Positions 1-9,258 are shown, counted from the stretch's first letter. The stretch: DNA of 64,000 bases from JAVDCA01 sp963819385 (GCA_963819385.1 CAWFVV010000002.1:434001-498000); one strand, 5' to 3'. Program-made: numbers and translations. The notes: generated by a model from the letters alone, not told the origin.

Positions 1-2
1 GC

Positions 3-578
3 GATCATGCCGACGACGAGCCGGTCAGCCGTACCACCCAGGCCGGCGTCGGGCTGTTCACCGGCGTCGTGATCTACGGCGCCGCGATCGGCGGGCTGTT
101 CGCGCTGGTCTTCGCCTTCGCGATCGGCCGCGTCGGCAATCTCGGGCCGCGCGCCACCGCGGCCCTGCTGGCGCTCGGCGGCTTCGTCGCGATCGTGCTC
201 GTGCCGGCGCTCAAATACCCACCCAACCCGCCGGCCGTCGGCAGCGCCGACACGATCGGCGCGCGCACGATGCTGTTCTTCACGATGCTGGCGCTGTCGG
301 TCGCCGCGCTGGTCGCCGCGGTCGCGCTGGCGCGGCGACTGCGCGCGCGGTTCGGCGCGTGGAACGCCGCCATCATCGCGGGCGGCGCCTTCATCCTGGT
401 GATCGCGCTGGTGCAGCTCGCGCTGCCGGAGATCAATGAGGTGCCGAAGGCATTCTCGGCCGTGGTGCTGTGGCGCTTCCGCGTCGCCGCGCTCGGCATC
501 CAGGTGGTGCTGTGGACCACCATCGGCCTGTTGTTCGGCGCGCTGACCGAACGGGCGGCGGCGCGGCGGAACGCTTAA
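3..578 (+). CDS. cbtA: CbtA family cobalt transporter subunit (5' end cut by window edge)
   Basis: The frame is open from base 3 without a start, so the true N-terminus lies outside the window; the GTG at 69 is internal. The product is a hydrophobic inner-membrane protein with about five membrane segments. Recognisable CbtA signatures are the YPPNPPAVG-like loop, the DTIGARTMLFF stretch and the C-terminal LWRFRVAALGIQVVLW segment. CbtA proteins are thought to take up cobalt for cobalamin synthesis and usually sit next to the short CbtB protein, which is not visible here. Family assignment is by recognition of the conserved loops; the metal specificity is inferred. Confidence 0.8.
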   Translation, partial: DHADDEPVSRTTQAGVGLFTGVVIYGAAIGGLFALVFAFAIGRVGNLGPRATAALLALGGFVAIVLVPALKYPPNPPAVGSADTIGARTMLFFTMLALSVAALVAAVALARRLRARFGAWNAAIIAGGAFILVIALVQLALPEINEVPKAFSAVVLWRFRVAALGIQVVLWTTIGLLFGALTERAAARRNA

Positions 579-583
579 ATCGT

Positions 584-719
584 CATGCGCGGGCTTGTCC
601 CGCGCATCCACGTCTTGCTCGCAACAGAGAATAGGCGTGGATCGGCCTTCGGCGAGACCCAACGCTCATGTCGTTGGATCTCGCAAGGGCTCGACCCAAC
701 CTACCAAACGTCGGAAGAC
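584..719. repeat. Intergenic tail with palindrome-like sequence
   Basis: Between the cbtA and cutA stops the sequence holds 'cgtcatgcgcgggc' and 'cgcgcatccacgtctt', both echoed in the palindromic element at 13234-13362. It looks like a degenerate copy of that interspersed repeat. No gene is supported here. Confidence 0.4.
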
Positions 720-1049
720 CTACCCCGCCCCCTTCTCGGTTTCCGCCAGCAGCCAGGCGAGGTAGCCCGCATCCACGCTCTCGAGCGGGATCACGAGGAT
801 CGCGGGCGTGGAATACGAATGCATCTCCTTGACGGCCGCGCGCACCGCCTCGGCGAGCGAGGCGCGCGTCTTGATGATCATCACGACCTCCTCGCCGCGC
901 TCGATCGCGCCTTCCCAGCGGTAGAGCGAGATCATGCCGGGCAGGATGTTGACGCAGGCCGCGAGCGCCCGCTCGACCAGCGCGCGGCCCGCCTTCTCCG
1001 CCTCGACAGCCGAGGGATAGGTCGTATAAACGAAGACCGCGCGTTCCAT
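720..1049 (-). CDS. cutA: CutA divalent cation tolerance protein
   Basis: The product is 109 residues, the usual CutA length. It has the typical N-terminal VYTTYPSAVEAEKAGRALVE strand-helix, the ACVNILPG segment, the YRWEGAIE strand and a C-terminal YLAWL helix. CutA forms very stable trimers and has been linked to copper/divalent cation tolerance, although its true role in bacteria is unsettled. The ATG at 1049 is preceded by a good ribosome site (ggagga), which decides the start over an upstream in-frame ATG at 1184 that would run into the divergent gene. It is divergent from nadK with only 58 bp between starts, so the promoters must overlap. Confidence 0.9.
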   Translation of the reverse strand: MERAVFVYTTYPSAVEAEKAGRALVERALAACVNILPGMISLYRWEGAIERGEEVVMIIKTRASLAEAVRAAVKEMHSYSTPAILVIPLESVDAGYLAWLLAETEKGAG

Positions 1050-1107
1050 GTCTTCCTCCGTCGCCCGCGCTTCGCGCACCGGCGCACCAACGCGAGCCGC
1101 ACATCCG

Positions 1108-1890
1108 ATGAACCGTCCCCTGCCCCGCTTCGAGCGGATCGCCTTCCTGGCCAGCCGCGCTCCCGAGGCGGAGGCTGCCCGCACGGCGCTGGCTGCGCGC
1201 TATGGCGACGCCGATCCGGCGGGCGCCGACGTGATCGTCGCACTCGGCGGCGACGGGTTCATGCTGCAGACCCTGCACAAGTTCATGACGGCCGGCAAGC
1301 CGATCTACGGCATGCACCGCGGCACCGTCGGCTTCCTGATGAACGAGTACAGCGAGCACGGCCTGCACGAGCGGCTCACGGCCGCCAAGATCACGCTGAT
1401 CCGTCCGCTGGTGATGCAGGCGCGCGACGCTGACGGAAAGATGCACGAGTTCCGCGCCATCAACGAGGTGTCGCTGTTTCGCCAGATCTACCAGGCGGCG
1501 CGGCTGCGCATCCTGATCGACGGCCGCGAGCGGCTCGCCGAGCTGATCGCCGACGGCCTGCTGGTAGCGACGCCCGCCGGCTCGACCGCCTATAACCTGT
1601 CGGTGCAGGGGCCGATCATCCCGATCGGCGCCCCGCTGCTCGCGCTCACGCCGATCAGCCCGTTCCGCCCGCGCCGCTGGCGCGGCGCGCTGCTGCCCGA
1701 CACCGCGACCGTGACGATCGAGGTGCTGGAAGCCGACAAGCGCCCGGTCGCGGCGGTCGCCGACCACGACGAGGTGCGCTCGGTCACCCGCGTCGACATC
1801 CGGCATGACGCGAAGATTTCGATGCAGATGATGTTCGATCCTGGCCACAGCCTCGACGAACGCATCCTGCGCGAGCAGTTCGTGCATTGA
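1108..1890 (+). CDS. nadK: NAD kinase
   Basis: This 260-residue cytoplasmic enzyme phosphorylates NAD to NADP. The family motifs are all present: GGDG at residues 47-50 with the catalytic aspartate 49, the NE pair at 119-120 and TPAGSTAYN at 155-163. Length fits the short alphaproteobacterial NadK forms. The ATG at 1108 was chosen because it begins the first conserved strand (RIAFLAS); a longer start at 1048 would overlap the divergent cutA start. The gene stands alone on its strand, followed by a 168-bp gap with nothing recognisable. Confidence 0.95.
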   Translation: MNRPLPRFERIAFLASRAPEAEAARTALAARYGDADPAGADVIVALGGDGFMLQTLHKFMTAGKPIYGMHRGTVGFLMNEYSEHGLHERLTAAKITLIRPLVMQARDADGKMHEFRAINEVSLFRQIYQAARLRILIDGRERLAELIADGLLVATPAGSTAYNLSVQGPIIPIGAPLLALTPISPFRPRRWRGALLPDTATVTIEVLEADKRPVAAVADHDEVRSVTRVDIRHDAKISMQMMFDPGHSLDERILREQFVH

Positions 1891-2058
1891 GAAGGTGGCG
1901 AATCAGTCCGTAGGCGTGGCGCAAAGCGCATGGCCGGCTTGTCCCACCGCGCCACGTCAATCAGCGCTCGGGCACGGACGCGCTTCCGCGCGGCCGTTGC
2001 ACGACCCTACGGTAGTTATCAATCGGCGCGTCAGGTCGATCGTATCCAGCGCCGCCTG

Positions 2059-3573
2059 CTATTTCGCCAGCTCGCTCGCCGTGATCCGCCTGCGTAGGTC
2101 GCGTCCTTGACGGCCGAGCTTCTTCAACGCCTCCGCCAGCGCGAGCACGCCCGGGGTGCGCTTGGCGTCGCGGCCGGGCGACCAGATATCGGTGACCCAC
2201 ACGACGTTCGGCTGCACCACGTAGCCGATCAGCATGCCGTCGACATGCGGATTGGCGATCTTCTGCACGCGGATCTCGATGGTCTCGTCCTTGAGCGTCA
2301 TCGTGTCGGCGACGCCGACGACCTTCAGAGGCTTGGCGGCCTTCTGCTGCGCGTCGGCGACCACCGTGTGCGGCCGCGCGAAGTTCGTCTCGAAATAGGC
2401 CTGCGCGGTGTCCGGCACGATCACGGTCGCGCCCTCCGCCACGAAGGCGCGCGTGCCGCCGGTGTGATCCATGTGGTGATGGGTCAGCACCACGTACTTG
2501 ATCGGCTTGCCGGGGAACTTGGCCTTGGCGGCCGCGATCACGGCGCGCGACTGCTCGGCGCAGCACGGCGCGTCGAAGATCACGAGGCCGTCCTTCATCT
2601 CGACCACCAGGTTGTTGGCGGTGCCGCCCATGACCTGCAGCACATGCGGCGCAAGCTCGGCCTGGCGGAAGTCGCCGTTGGCCGGCACCACGACCCTGTC
2701 GCTATCGAGGAAGCGGCCGAGCAGCAGGCGGCGGATCACCCACTGATACGGCACGTCCGCGGGCCGCTCGGTGCTTGCGACCTTGAACTGGTCCGAGACC
2801 CCGAACGTGTCGTCCGGGATCGGCGGATTGGGCGTCACCTGGTCGTAGGTGACATCGTCGACCTGCGTGTCGTTGAGCCGATAGGACTGCTTGTGGGCGA
2901 CCTTCACGCCGTCCACGGCGCGCCAGTCGTCGAGCACCAGGTCGAAATTGGAATCGCCGTAGACGTTGTCGTCGTCGCGCGTGCGCACCGCTTTCGGCAG
3001 ATGCGTGGTGCGATCGAACATGATGACGAAGTTGGTCCCGCGGTCCGCGACCTGCACGGCCGGCAGCGTCGCGTCGCCGAGCTTCTGGTCCGGCAGGGCC
3101 GCGACGTTCTGCGGCGCATCGAGCGCGTCGAGCAGGAGCCGCGGCGAGGCGCGCTCCGCCTCGCGCAGGGTCGCGGCGACGCGGATTGCCGACATCGGCT
3201 GCGTGCCCTTGTCGTCGCTCACCGAGCCCATGTTCGGCATGGCGACCTCGGTGTAGCGCAGCGTCTCGGTCGCGGGATATTTCATGGAGCGATCCCAGGC
3301 GGCGCGCACGGCGTGCTGGGTGAAGTCCGCCGTGATCGTGACGGTCGAGTTGCCGAGGAAGCGCGGCTCGCCGCCCGGCTTGTAGGATTGCCCAGGCTCC
3401 CAGGCCTGGCTGTGCGCCTTGATGGCGACCGTCTTGAGCGCGCGAAGAGCGTCGACGCCGCCTTGCGCCGCGATGCCTGCCTTGACGAGATCGAGGCCCT
3501 GCTGGGCCTGCGCGGGCGAGAACGCAGCCGCGCCCGACAACAGCACGGCCGACAAGAATGCAGCATACCGCAT
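2059..3573 (-). CDS. Secreted metallo-beta-lactamase-fold hydrolase
   Basis: The product is 504 residues with a clear signal peptide (residues 1-23, cleavage after AQA). Residues about 25-290 are a lipoprotein-like beta-rich region; the metal-binding MBL domain follows, with the HHHMDH motif at 365-370 and a TDIWSPG segment near the end that supplies the bridging aspartate. The protein should act in the periplasm on an unknown substrate. The ATG at 3573 follows a strong ggagg site, so an upstream in-frame ATG at 3609 is rejected. The C-terminus (GRQGRDLRRR) is more basic than expected, and a late frameshift cannot be excluded. Confidence 0.8.
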   Translation of the reverse strand: MRYAAFLSAVLLSGAAAFSPAQAQQGLDLVKAGIAAQGGVDALRALKTVAIKAHSQAWEPGQSYKPGGEPRFLGNSTVTITADFTQHAVRAAWDRSMKYPATETLRYTEVAMPNMGSVSDDKGTQPMSAIRVAATLREAERASPRLLLDALDAPQNVAALPDQKLGDATLPAVQVADRGTNFVIMFDRTTHLPKAVRTRDDDNVYGDSNFDLVLDDWRAVDGVKVAHKQSYRLNDTQVDDVTYDQVTPNPPIPDDTFGVSDQFKVASTERPADVPYQWVIRRLLLGRFLDSDRVVVPANGDFRQAELAPHVLQVMGGTANNLVVEMKDGLVIFDAPCCAEQSRAVIAAAKAKFPGKPIKYVVLTHHHMDHTGGTRAFVAEGATVIVPDTAQAYFETNFARPHTVVADAQQKAAKPLKVVGVADTMTLKDETIEIRVQKIANPHVDGMLIGYVVQPNVVWVTDIWSPGRDAKRTPGVLALAEALKKLGRQGRDLRRRITASELAK

Positions 3574-3769
3574 TGCAATTCCTCCCTGGTTTATCGTTTG
3601 GCTGCGCATCCTAGCGCAATTTGCGGCGAAAGCCCGCCCCGTCCGGGCTACTGCCCCCCAGGGCGCGCGATACCGCGGCCCGGACTCTTATCCTAAACCC
3701 TTCGTTAACGTCGGCTCCGTAACGTGCGGGAAGCTCCCGACCTGTCCGCCTCGCGTGCCCGGCGTCACC

Positions 3770-4315
3770 ATGATCCGCATCGATTTCAACCGCCTGCGTT
3801 TCCTGGTGATCGACGACAACGCGCATATGCGCCGCATCCTGCGCACGCTGCTGCACAGCTTCGGCACGCGCGAAGTCTACGAGGCGGAGGACGGCGCCTC
3901 GGGGCTCGAAGCCTTCATGCACCACATCCCCGACATCGTGATCACCGACTGGGTGATGCCGATCTTCGACGGGCTCGAGCTCACCCAGATGATCCGCCAG
4001 CCGGGCGCCAACGCCAACCCTTACGTGGCGATCATCATGCTGAGCGGCCATTCCGAGAAGAAGCGCGTGCTCGCGGCGCGCGACGCCGGCGTCACCGAGT
4101 TCCTGGCAAAGCCGATCTCGGCGAAGGCGCTCTACCAGCGCATCATGAACATCGTCGTGAACCCGCGACCGTTCATCAAGACGCGTAACTTTTTCGGCCC
4201 CGACCGGCGGCGCAACGTCAACATCAACTACGCGGGCGTCGAGCGCCGCAAGGGCGGCAAGGCCGACATCATCAAGCAGCAGGCGCTGTTCGACAAAGTC
4301 AGAATGCCCGGGTGA
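3770..4315 (+). CDS. Single-domain response regulator
   Basis: A receiver domain fills residues 10-125: acidic pair D15/D16, phosphoacceptor D60 in VITDW, S92 and the invariant K114 in FLAKP. A conserved C-terminal tail follows (FFGPDRRRNVN, then ERR) that is typical of a CheY-like protein widespread in Hyphomicrobiales. There is no output domain, so it should act by protein contact. The start is the ATG at 3770, with only a weak ribosome site. It is followed immediately by an HPt protein, which suggests a phosphorelay pair whose kinase lies elsewhere. 'cgttaac' at about 3702-3708 is a possible half-site for CtrA-like control; this is speculative. Confidence 0.85.
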   Translation: MIRIDFNRLRFLVIDDNAHMRRILRTLLHSFGTREVYEAEDGASGLEAFMHHIPDIVITDWVMPIFDGLELTQMIRQPGANANPYVAIIMLSGHSEKKRVLAARDAGVTEFLAKPISAKALYQRIMNIVVNPRPFIKTRNFFGPDRRRNVNINYAGVERRKGGKADIIKQQALFDKVRMPG

Positions 4316-4329
4316 GGCGGAGCGCGTCC

Positions 4330-4896
4330 ATGTCACCGAGCAAGCCACCGAGCAAGCCGAAGGTCGCGACGTTCAAGGACCACGAGGTGATCACGCCGCC
4401 GAACCGGCTCAAGGGCGCGGTCGGCCGCGCCGCCGAGGGCGACGATCCGGTGGCGCGCGCCGAGGCGGCACTCGCGCAGCTCTCCGGCGAGTTCTCCGGC
4501 TGGATGCACGACGAATGCGAGCAGCTCGATCGCGCGCGCAAGATCGCGCAGCAGGCCGGCATGGCGGCGCCGCAGCGCGCGATGCTGTTTCGCGCCGCCC
4601 ACGACATCAAGGGCCAGGCCGCGACGCTCGGCTTTCCGCTGGTCTCGGCGGTCGCCGAAAGCCTCTGCGTGCTGATCGAGGAGACGCACGACCCGCGCCG
4701 CATCCCGGCCGCGCTGGTCGACCAGCACGTCGACGCGGTGCGCGCCATCATCCGCGAGCACGACCACGCGCTCGCGCAGACGGTCGCCGAGGAGCTCACG
4801 CGCCGCCTGCGCGAGCTGAGCGACGCGTTCCTCGAACGCGAAGGCCGGGACCACGACGCGCCTATGGCGAGCCCGTCGATCGTGCCGGTGAAGTAA
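4330..4896 (+). CDS. HPt (histidine phosphotransfer) domain protein
   Basis: The 188-residue product carries an HPt-like helical domain with the phosphorylatable histidine H91 in AAHDIKGQAATLG. The N-terminal 45 residues are lysine/proline-rich and probably disordered. It likely shuttles phosphate to or from the response regulator just upstream. I chose the ATG at 4330 because 'ggag' lies 7 bp before it; a GTG at 4312 would overlap the upstream stop by 4 bp and is the alternative. The domain call rests on the histidine motif and the helical pattern. Confidence 0.75.
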   Translation: MSPSKPPSKPKVATFKDHEVITPPNRLKGAVGRAAEGDDPVARAEAALAQLSGEFSGWMHDECEQLDRARKIAQQAGMAAPQRAMLFRAAHDIKGQAATLGFPLVSAVAESLCVLIEETHDPRRIPAALVDQHVDAVRAIIREHDHALAQTVAEELTRRLRELSDAFLEREGRDHDAPMASPSIVPVK

Positions 4897-4913
4897 ACTC
4901 CGGCGAGTGTGCC

Positions 4914-5073
4914 GTAGGGTGGGCAAAGGCGGCCACTGACTTTATTTTGTGCCGCAGCAGCTGCCCCGCCGTGCCCACACGGTCACGGTCGCGGCCATGA
5001 GCAGTCCGCGTGGGCACGGCGGCGCGAGCACCATGCCATCACGGCGCCGCAGCGCCGCCTTTGGCCACCCTAC
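4914..5073. repeat. Long inverted repeat (interspersed palindrome)
   Basis: Arms at 4914-4933 (gtagggtgggcaaaggcggc) and 5054-5073 are inverted complements with one mismatch. A second inner pair around 'ccgtgcccac' and 'gtgggcacgg' lets the whole 160-bp element fold. The right arm contains the stop codon of the DUF2336 gene. Such GTAGGGTGGGC elements are scattered in Bradyrhizobium-type genomes. Confidence 0.7.
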
Positions 5074-6251
5074 GCCGCGAACCGCTCTTCCTCGATCATG
5101 TGGGCGATCATGTCTTCGGCGACGAGCTCCTCGCAGTAGCGGCGCGCCTCGTCGCGCGCGGCCTCGGTCGCGAAGCGGCGCAGCAAGGTGAGCAGCGGCT
5201 CGACCTCGCCGATCTCGGCCTTCTCGCAGCCGGTGAGCACGCGCTCGATCATGCGGCGCTTGAGGCTTGCGGGGCCGCCGGGCTCGGCCAGGGGGCCGGC
5301 CTCGCGCATCGCCTCGATCGCGGAGCGGAAGGCCGGCCAGGTCGAGGCCGGCAGGCGCGCCTTGTCGTAGACGGCGCGAAACCCGGCGCCGCGATTGTCG
5401 TGCACGTGGCCGCGCACGCGCGCGAGCGGCAGGCCGGAGAGCTCGGCGAGCGCCTCCTCGAACAGCGCGACGTTGCCGCACAAGAGCGCGCGCAGGATCA
5501 GCCCGGCGGTGAGCTGGCCGTTGTCGCACAGGTGGCGGATCAGCGGCCGCGTCTCGCGCGCGGGCGACTCGGCCGCGAGCGCGATGGTCGCCTTCTCGCA
5601 GGCTTCCTGGGCGATGCGCTGCGCGCGCTCGACCGCGAGCCATTCGCGCGCCGCGACGAATTCGGCGAGCGTCGACGACAGCTTCGACACCAGCGTCTGG
5701 CGCGTCGACACCGGCAGGTCGCCGCGCGCGAACAGCGCCTCGCGGATCGCCGCCACGTGGCCGAAGCGCTCGACCATGCGATCGATCGAGAACGGCGCGA
5801 TGTCGGCATCGGGGTTCTCGATCAGCTCCAGGCACGCCTCGGCCGAGCCGACCTCGGCGATCGCGGCCGCGACCGCGCATTGCAACGGGATGCGCCGCGC
5901 GACCGCGGCCTGCACGGCGGACGGGCCGGTCGCGACGATGTCGACGAGGTCGGCGTCGATGAAGAGCGGCGAGCGCTCGATCACCGGCACCGCGATCTCG
6001 GGCTGGTCGGCGGCGAGCGCCTGGATGACGGCGGGCGGTGCCTTCGGGCTCGCGGCGAGAACCTGCGCGAGCGCGCGCCGCACGAGCGGCGAGCCGTCGT
6101 CGAGCAGCATGATCATGGCGCCTTCGGCGGCGCTGCGATCGTCAGGACTGAGATCGGAAAAAAGGAAGGCGCGCGCCAAGGCGCTGGTCGCTTCGGCCCG
6201 CTCGCCCGCGGACGCCGTACGGACCCAATGCAGGAACTGACGAACAATCAT
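5070..6251 (-). CDS. DUF2336 domain-containing protein
   Basis: The 393-residue product is alpha-helical throughout and matches the DUF2336 family, found almost only in Alphaproteobacteria. Features are the N-terminal LARAFLFSDLSPDDRSAAEGAM segment, HEAT-like helices (DDGSPLVRRALAQVLAAS) and the IPLQCAVAAAIAEVGSAEACLELIEN core. No catalytic residues or membrane segments are visible. The function is unknown. The ATG at 6251 opens the conserved IVRQFL helix; the longer frame from 6308 is less likely. The stop lies inside the inverted repeat at 4914-5073. Confidence 0.75.
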   Translation of the reverse strand: MIVRQFLHWVRTASAGERAEATSALARAFLFSDLSPDDRSAAEGAMIMLLDDGSPLVRRALAQVLAASPKAPPAVIQALAADQPEIAVPVIERSPLFIDADLVDIVATGPSAVQAAVARRIPLQCAVAAAIAEVGSAEACLELIENPDADIAPFSIDRMVERFGHVAAIREALFARGDLPVSTRQTLVSKLSSTLAEFVAAREWLAVERAQRIAQEACEKATIALAAESPARETRPLIRHLCDNGQLTAGLILRALLCGNVALFEEALAELSGLPLARVRGHVHDNRGAGFRAVYDKARLPASTWPAFRSAIEAMREAGPLAEPGGPASLKRRMIERVLTGCEKAEIGEVEPLLTLLRRFATEAARDEARRYCEELVAEDMIAHMIEEERFAA

Positions 6252-6550
6252 GATCCACGCCACTGAGCTGACGACAGCCGCCTCGACTGGACGGCGCCGG
6301 CACACCACGCGCCGGTGATCATGATGCTACCGGGTGACGTTTAACAAAGAGTTCACCATAAATCTTTGCAAACATGACCAAATTCTTAATTGGCGACCGG
6401 CGCCGTACGCTGCCCGCTACGGCGCTCGACCCCACGAGCCGCTGTTCCGCGGCGCGCGGACGGGAACGAAAAAGGCACCCGCCGCGTTCACGCAACGGGT
6501 TGCTCCGACCGTAAGCTCCCCTTGGTCGGTGGGTGGGATTGGACGCAACG
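6252..6550. other. Intergenic region between divergent genes
   Basis: This 299-bp gap separates divergent DUF2336 and kinase genes and must hold both promoters. Its middle (about 6335-6400) is notably AT-rich, with 'gtttaac' and 'ttcttaatt' motifs. I see no convincing full operator or RNA gene. Confidence 0.4.
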
Positions 6551-7609
6551 ATGAGTGACTACAGTGTCGCGGCGCCACGCGATGCCGGCCGCATGCCGGC
6601 AAATCTCGCCGCCGCGTATTTGGGCGCCTACGCGCGCGACAGCTTCGCCGACGCCCTGCCGATCGGCATCTTCCTGTGCGACCCGCGCGGCCGCGTCATC
6701 CAGTACAATCGCAAGGCCGCCGAGCTGTGGGGCCGCGCGCCGCAGGACGGCGCGCACGCGCCGCTGTTTTCCGGCGCCCACAAGATCTTTCGCATCAACG
6801 GCACGACGATGCCGCTGTCGGAGACGCCGGTCGCCCAAGCGCTGCGCACCGGCCGACCGGTGCACAACCGCGAATTCCTGATCGAGCGGCCGGACGGCAG
6901 CCGCGCCTTCGTGTGTGCCAACGCGGAGCCGTTGTTCGACGACGACGGCGAGCTCGTCGGCGCCGTCAATTGCATCCAGGACATCACCGAACGCAAGACG
7001 GCCGAGCAGCGCCAGAAGGTGCTGATCGACGAGCTCAATCACCGCGTCAAGAACACGCTCGCAACCGTGCAGTCGCTGATCGCGCAGAGCGCGCGCGGCA
7101 GCGAGACCGTCGCGGATTTCCGTCATCGGCTGGAAGCACGCCTGATGGCGATGAGCCGCGTGCACGACGAGCTGAGCCGGCGCAGCTGGGCCGACGTCGA
7201 CCTGCGCGAGGTCGTCGATGCCGGGCTCGGCCTGCACCGGGGACGCCGCAACGTGAGGGTCGAGGGCGCGCCGGTCGCGATCCGCCCGCGCGCCGGGCTG
7301 ATGCTCACCATGGTGGTGCACGAGCTCGCCGCCAATGCGGCGAGATACGGCGCGCTGTCCGGCGAGCCGGACGCGCCGGGCACGATCGCGCTCACCTGGA
7401 AGGTCGAGATGAACGGCGTCGGCCCGGTGCTGCGGCTGCGCTGGCAGGAGAGCGGCGGACCGCCCGTGCGGCCTCCGGCGCGCCGCGGTTTCGGCACGCT
7501 GCTGGTCGAACGCGGCGTCGCAGCCGAGCTACACGGCAAGGCAACGATCGATTATGCTCCCGCGGGCGTGCGATGCGAGCTTGAGATTCCGCTGCGACAT
7601 GTCGAATGA
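6551..7609 (+). CDS. PAS-domain HWE-type sensor histidine kinase
   Basis: A PAS domain occupies about residues 31-148 and ends in the typical DITERK linker. A HisKA_2/HWE dimerisation helix follows with the phosphorylated H164 in DELNHRVKNTLATVQSL, then a HATPase domain (N-box HELAANAARYGAL, late GFGTLLVE). There is no membrane segment, so it senses in the cytoplasm. The start is the ATG at 6551. The stop overlaps the start of the response regulator gene by 11 bp, so the two form an operon and almost certainly a signalling pair. The ligand is unknown. Confidence 0.85.
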   Translation: MSDYSVAAPRDAGRMPANLAAAYLGAYARDSFADALPIGIFLCDPRGRVIQYNRKAAELWGRAPQDGAHAPLFSGAHKIFRINGTTMPLSETPVAQALRTGRPVHNREFLIERPDGSRAFVCANAEPLFDDDGELVGAVNCIQDITERKTAEQRQKVLIDELNHRVKNTLATVQSLIAQSARGSETVADFRHRLEARLMAMSRVHDELSRRSWADVDLREVVDAGLGLHRGRRNVRVEGAPVAIRPRAGLMLTMVVHELAANAARYGALSGEPDAPGTIALTWKVEMNGVGPVLRLRWQESGGPPVRPPARRGFGTLLVERGVAAELHGKATIDYAPAGVRCELEIPLRHVE

Positions 7610-8012
7610 ACCAGGCAAAGGCGATGCCGCCGGACTGCGGCTCATGGTGGCGGAAGACGAATTCCACGTCCTCCTGCTGGTCGAGGATCTGCTCGACTCG
7701 CTCGGCTGCACGGTGACCGCTCGCGCATCGAGCCTCCCGCAGGCGGTCGCCTGCGCGCGAACCTGCGACGTCGACGCCGCCCTGCTCGACATCAACCTCG
7801 CGGGCGAGCGCATCTATCCGGCCGCCGAGATCCTGCGCGCCCGCAACATCCCGCTGGTGTTCTCGACCGGTTATGGCGCCAACGGCGTCGAGCCGGGGTG
7901 GCGCGACTATGCGATCCTGCAGAAGCCGTTCCTCATCGAGCAGCTCGAGCGGGCGCTGATCGCGATCAAGGCGCAGCGCACAACGGCGCCGCCGCCAGCC
8001 GCGTCTTCATAA
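7599..8012 (+). CDS. Single-domain response regulator (partner of HWE kinase)
   Basis: This 137-residue receiver protein has the acidic pair E19/D20, phosphoacceptor D64 in LLDIN and K109 in LQKPF. No output domain follows; the tail is a short alanine/proline stretch. The ATG at 7599 overlaps the end of the upstream kinase, pointing to translational coupling. HWE kinases often pair with such short receivers, which then act as phosphate sinks or by protein contact. Confidence 0.85.
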   Translation: MSNEPGKGDAAGLRLMVAEDEFHVLLLVEDLLDSLGCTVTARASSLPQAVACARTCDVDAALLDINLAGERIYPAAEILRARNIPLVFSTGYGANGVEPGWRDYAILQKPFLIEQLERALIAIKAQRTTAPPPAASS

Positions 8013-8022
8013 CACGACTGCG

Positions 8023-8136
8023 TCATTGCCCGCGAACGCGGGCAATCCAGTAATCACGAACGCACGAATGGGACACTCGCGGTGCCCAATCGATGCACTG
8101 CGGAGTACTGGATCGCCCGCGTTCGCGGGCGATGAC
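8023..8136. repeat. Interspersed inverted repeat
   Basis: Left arm 'gtcattgcccgcgaacgcgg' from 8023 and right arm 'cgcgttcgcgggcgatgac' ending at 8136 are inverted near-complements, with 'atccagta'/'tactggat' continuing inward. It lies between convergent genes and may act as a bidirectional terminator or simply be a dispersed palindrome. Confidence 0.65.
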
Positions 8137-8164
8137 GGCGGTGGGTGGCAATGACGCCGCCGGA

Positions 8165-9194
8165 CTACGAGCGTTCGCCGAACAGGGCGCGCACGTTGGC
8201 GGGCCGGTCGGAAAAGAGGCTGAACGGACCGCTCGGCGCCTGAGCGGCGGGTGCCGAGGGCGCGGCGGGAGCGACCGGTGCCTCGCTCGCGCTGCTGCCA
8301 GGCGGACCCGGTAGTCCGGTCAGTGCCGCGGCGACGCGCGGGTTGTTGGTCCACAGGTCCTGCACGAAGCGCGAGACCGGCTGGCCCTGCGTATCGCTGA
8401 ACAGGCTGTGAAACCCCGGCCGCGGCTCGGCGTCCGGGGCGAGCGCATTAGCGACCGTCGGCAGCGACACCGACACGACGGCCGGCGTGGCTTGGCGCAC
8501 CCCTCGCACTGCCGCTGACGCGTTGGGAACCGCGGCCGCCGCGGCTACGGCAGTCGCCGGGACGGCGGGTGCCGCGCGCGCCACGTCGTAGCGCGCGACC
8601 AGCACGTGATAGACCTGGGCGGCGCTGCGCGCGTTGCCCTGGCGATCGTAGAAGATCGTCGGGTTCGCCTTGGCGGCATTCGGAAAAGCGGTGGCCGCGG
8701 TCGCGCTCGGGCTCTGCTGCGCGAGATTGATGAGCTGTGAGCCGCCGCCGGCGCCGAGGAAATGCGCGATGTAGAGCTCGCCCTCGCTCGGGGTGCGGCC
8801 GATGCGCTGGGTGAGCAGCGCGGAATTCTGCTGCGTGAATGCGCCCGCCATCGCGGCATTGGCGACGGGATCGTCGCGCAGCGCGAGGATATCGCGGCGC
8901 ATCGCGGGATCCGGCACCGCATAGGTGCCCGACGGCGTCTGCACGATCGCGTCGGCGTAGCGGCCATAGCCGAGCTGCGCCCCCGACTGCTTCATGGTCG
9001 CGAGCCAGGTCTGGTCGATGAACTGAAACAGCCCCTTGGCCGAGGACGTCGACACCGTGGCGGTCGGGTTGAAGCCCGAACTCGACCTGGGCGGTTGCGA
9101 GGAGATATTGGAAATTGGCGCCGGTCGCTTGCGCCGCATTGCGGATGGCGCCGACGATGGCCGCGCTTCTGCTCCCGGTGCTGTCGACGATCAT
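8165..9194 (-). CDS. Lytic-transglycosylase-like (SLT) protein, one apparent frameshift
   Basis: Reading from ATG 9194, residues 1-39 (ending ATAQVE) continue into the next frame as SGFNPTATVSTSSAKGLFQF after one extra base near 9079-9080 (an 'aa' where one 'a' restores the frame). Together they form the SLT fold: catalytic glutamate in QVES, the SSAKGLFQF strand and TWL helix. A repeat-rich alanine/proline region follows, and the C-terminus has two similar LFSD motifs (SLFSDTQGQP, SLFSDRPANV). Proteins of this kind in rhizobia are linked to flagellar or envelope peptidoglycan remodelling. The break is probably a sequence error, because both sides are well conserved. Confidence 0.75.
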
Positions 9195-9209
9195 GCACGG
9201 TCTCTATTT

Positions 9210-9258
9210 GCGCATGATCTATTCCGAAAACCGGGATCCACTTTTCGGGATCATGCGC
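9210..9258. repeat. Rhizobiales-type palindrome (GATCATGC element)
   Basis: Perfect outer arms gcgcatgatc (9210-9219) and gatcatgcgc (9249-9258), with inner arms ccgaaaa (9224-9230) and ttttcgg (9242-9248). This is a recognisable dispersed palindrome of Hyphomicrobiales. It sits between the divergent lytic-transglycosylase and MaoC genes. A damaged copy is at 39420-39465. Confidence 0.8.

Noticed and set aside
583..1887. 434-codon minus-strand frame opposite cutA and nadK
   Set aside because: Its 3' part is antisense to nadK and out of frame with cutA; composition is that of a shadow frame.
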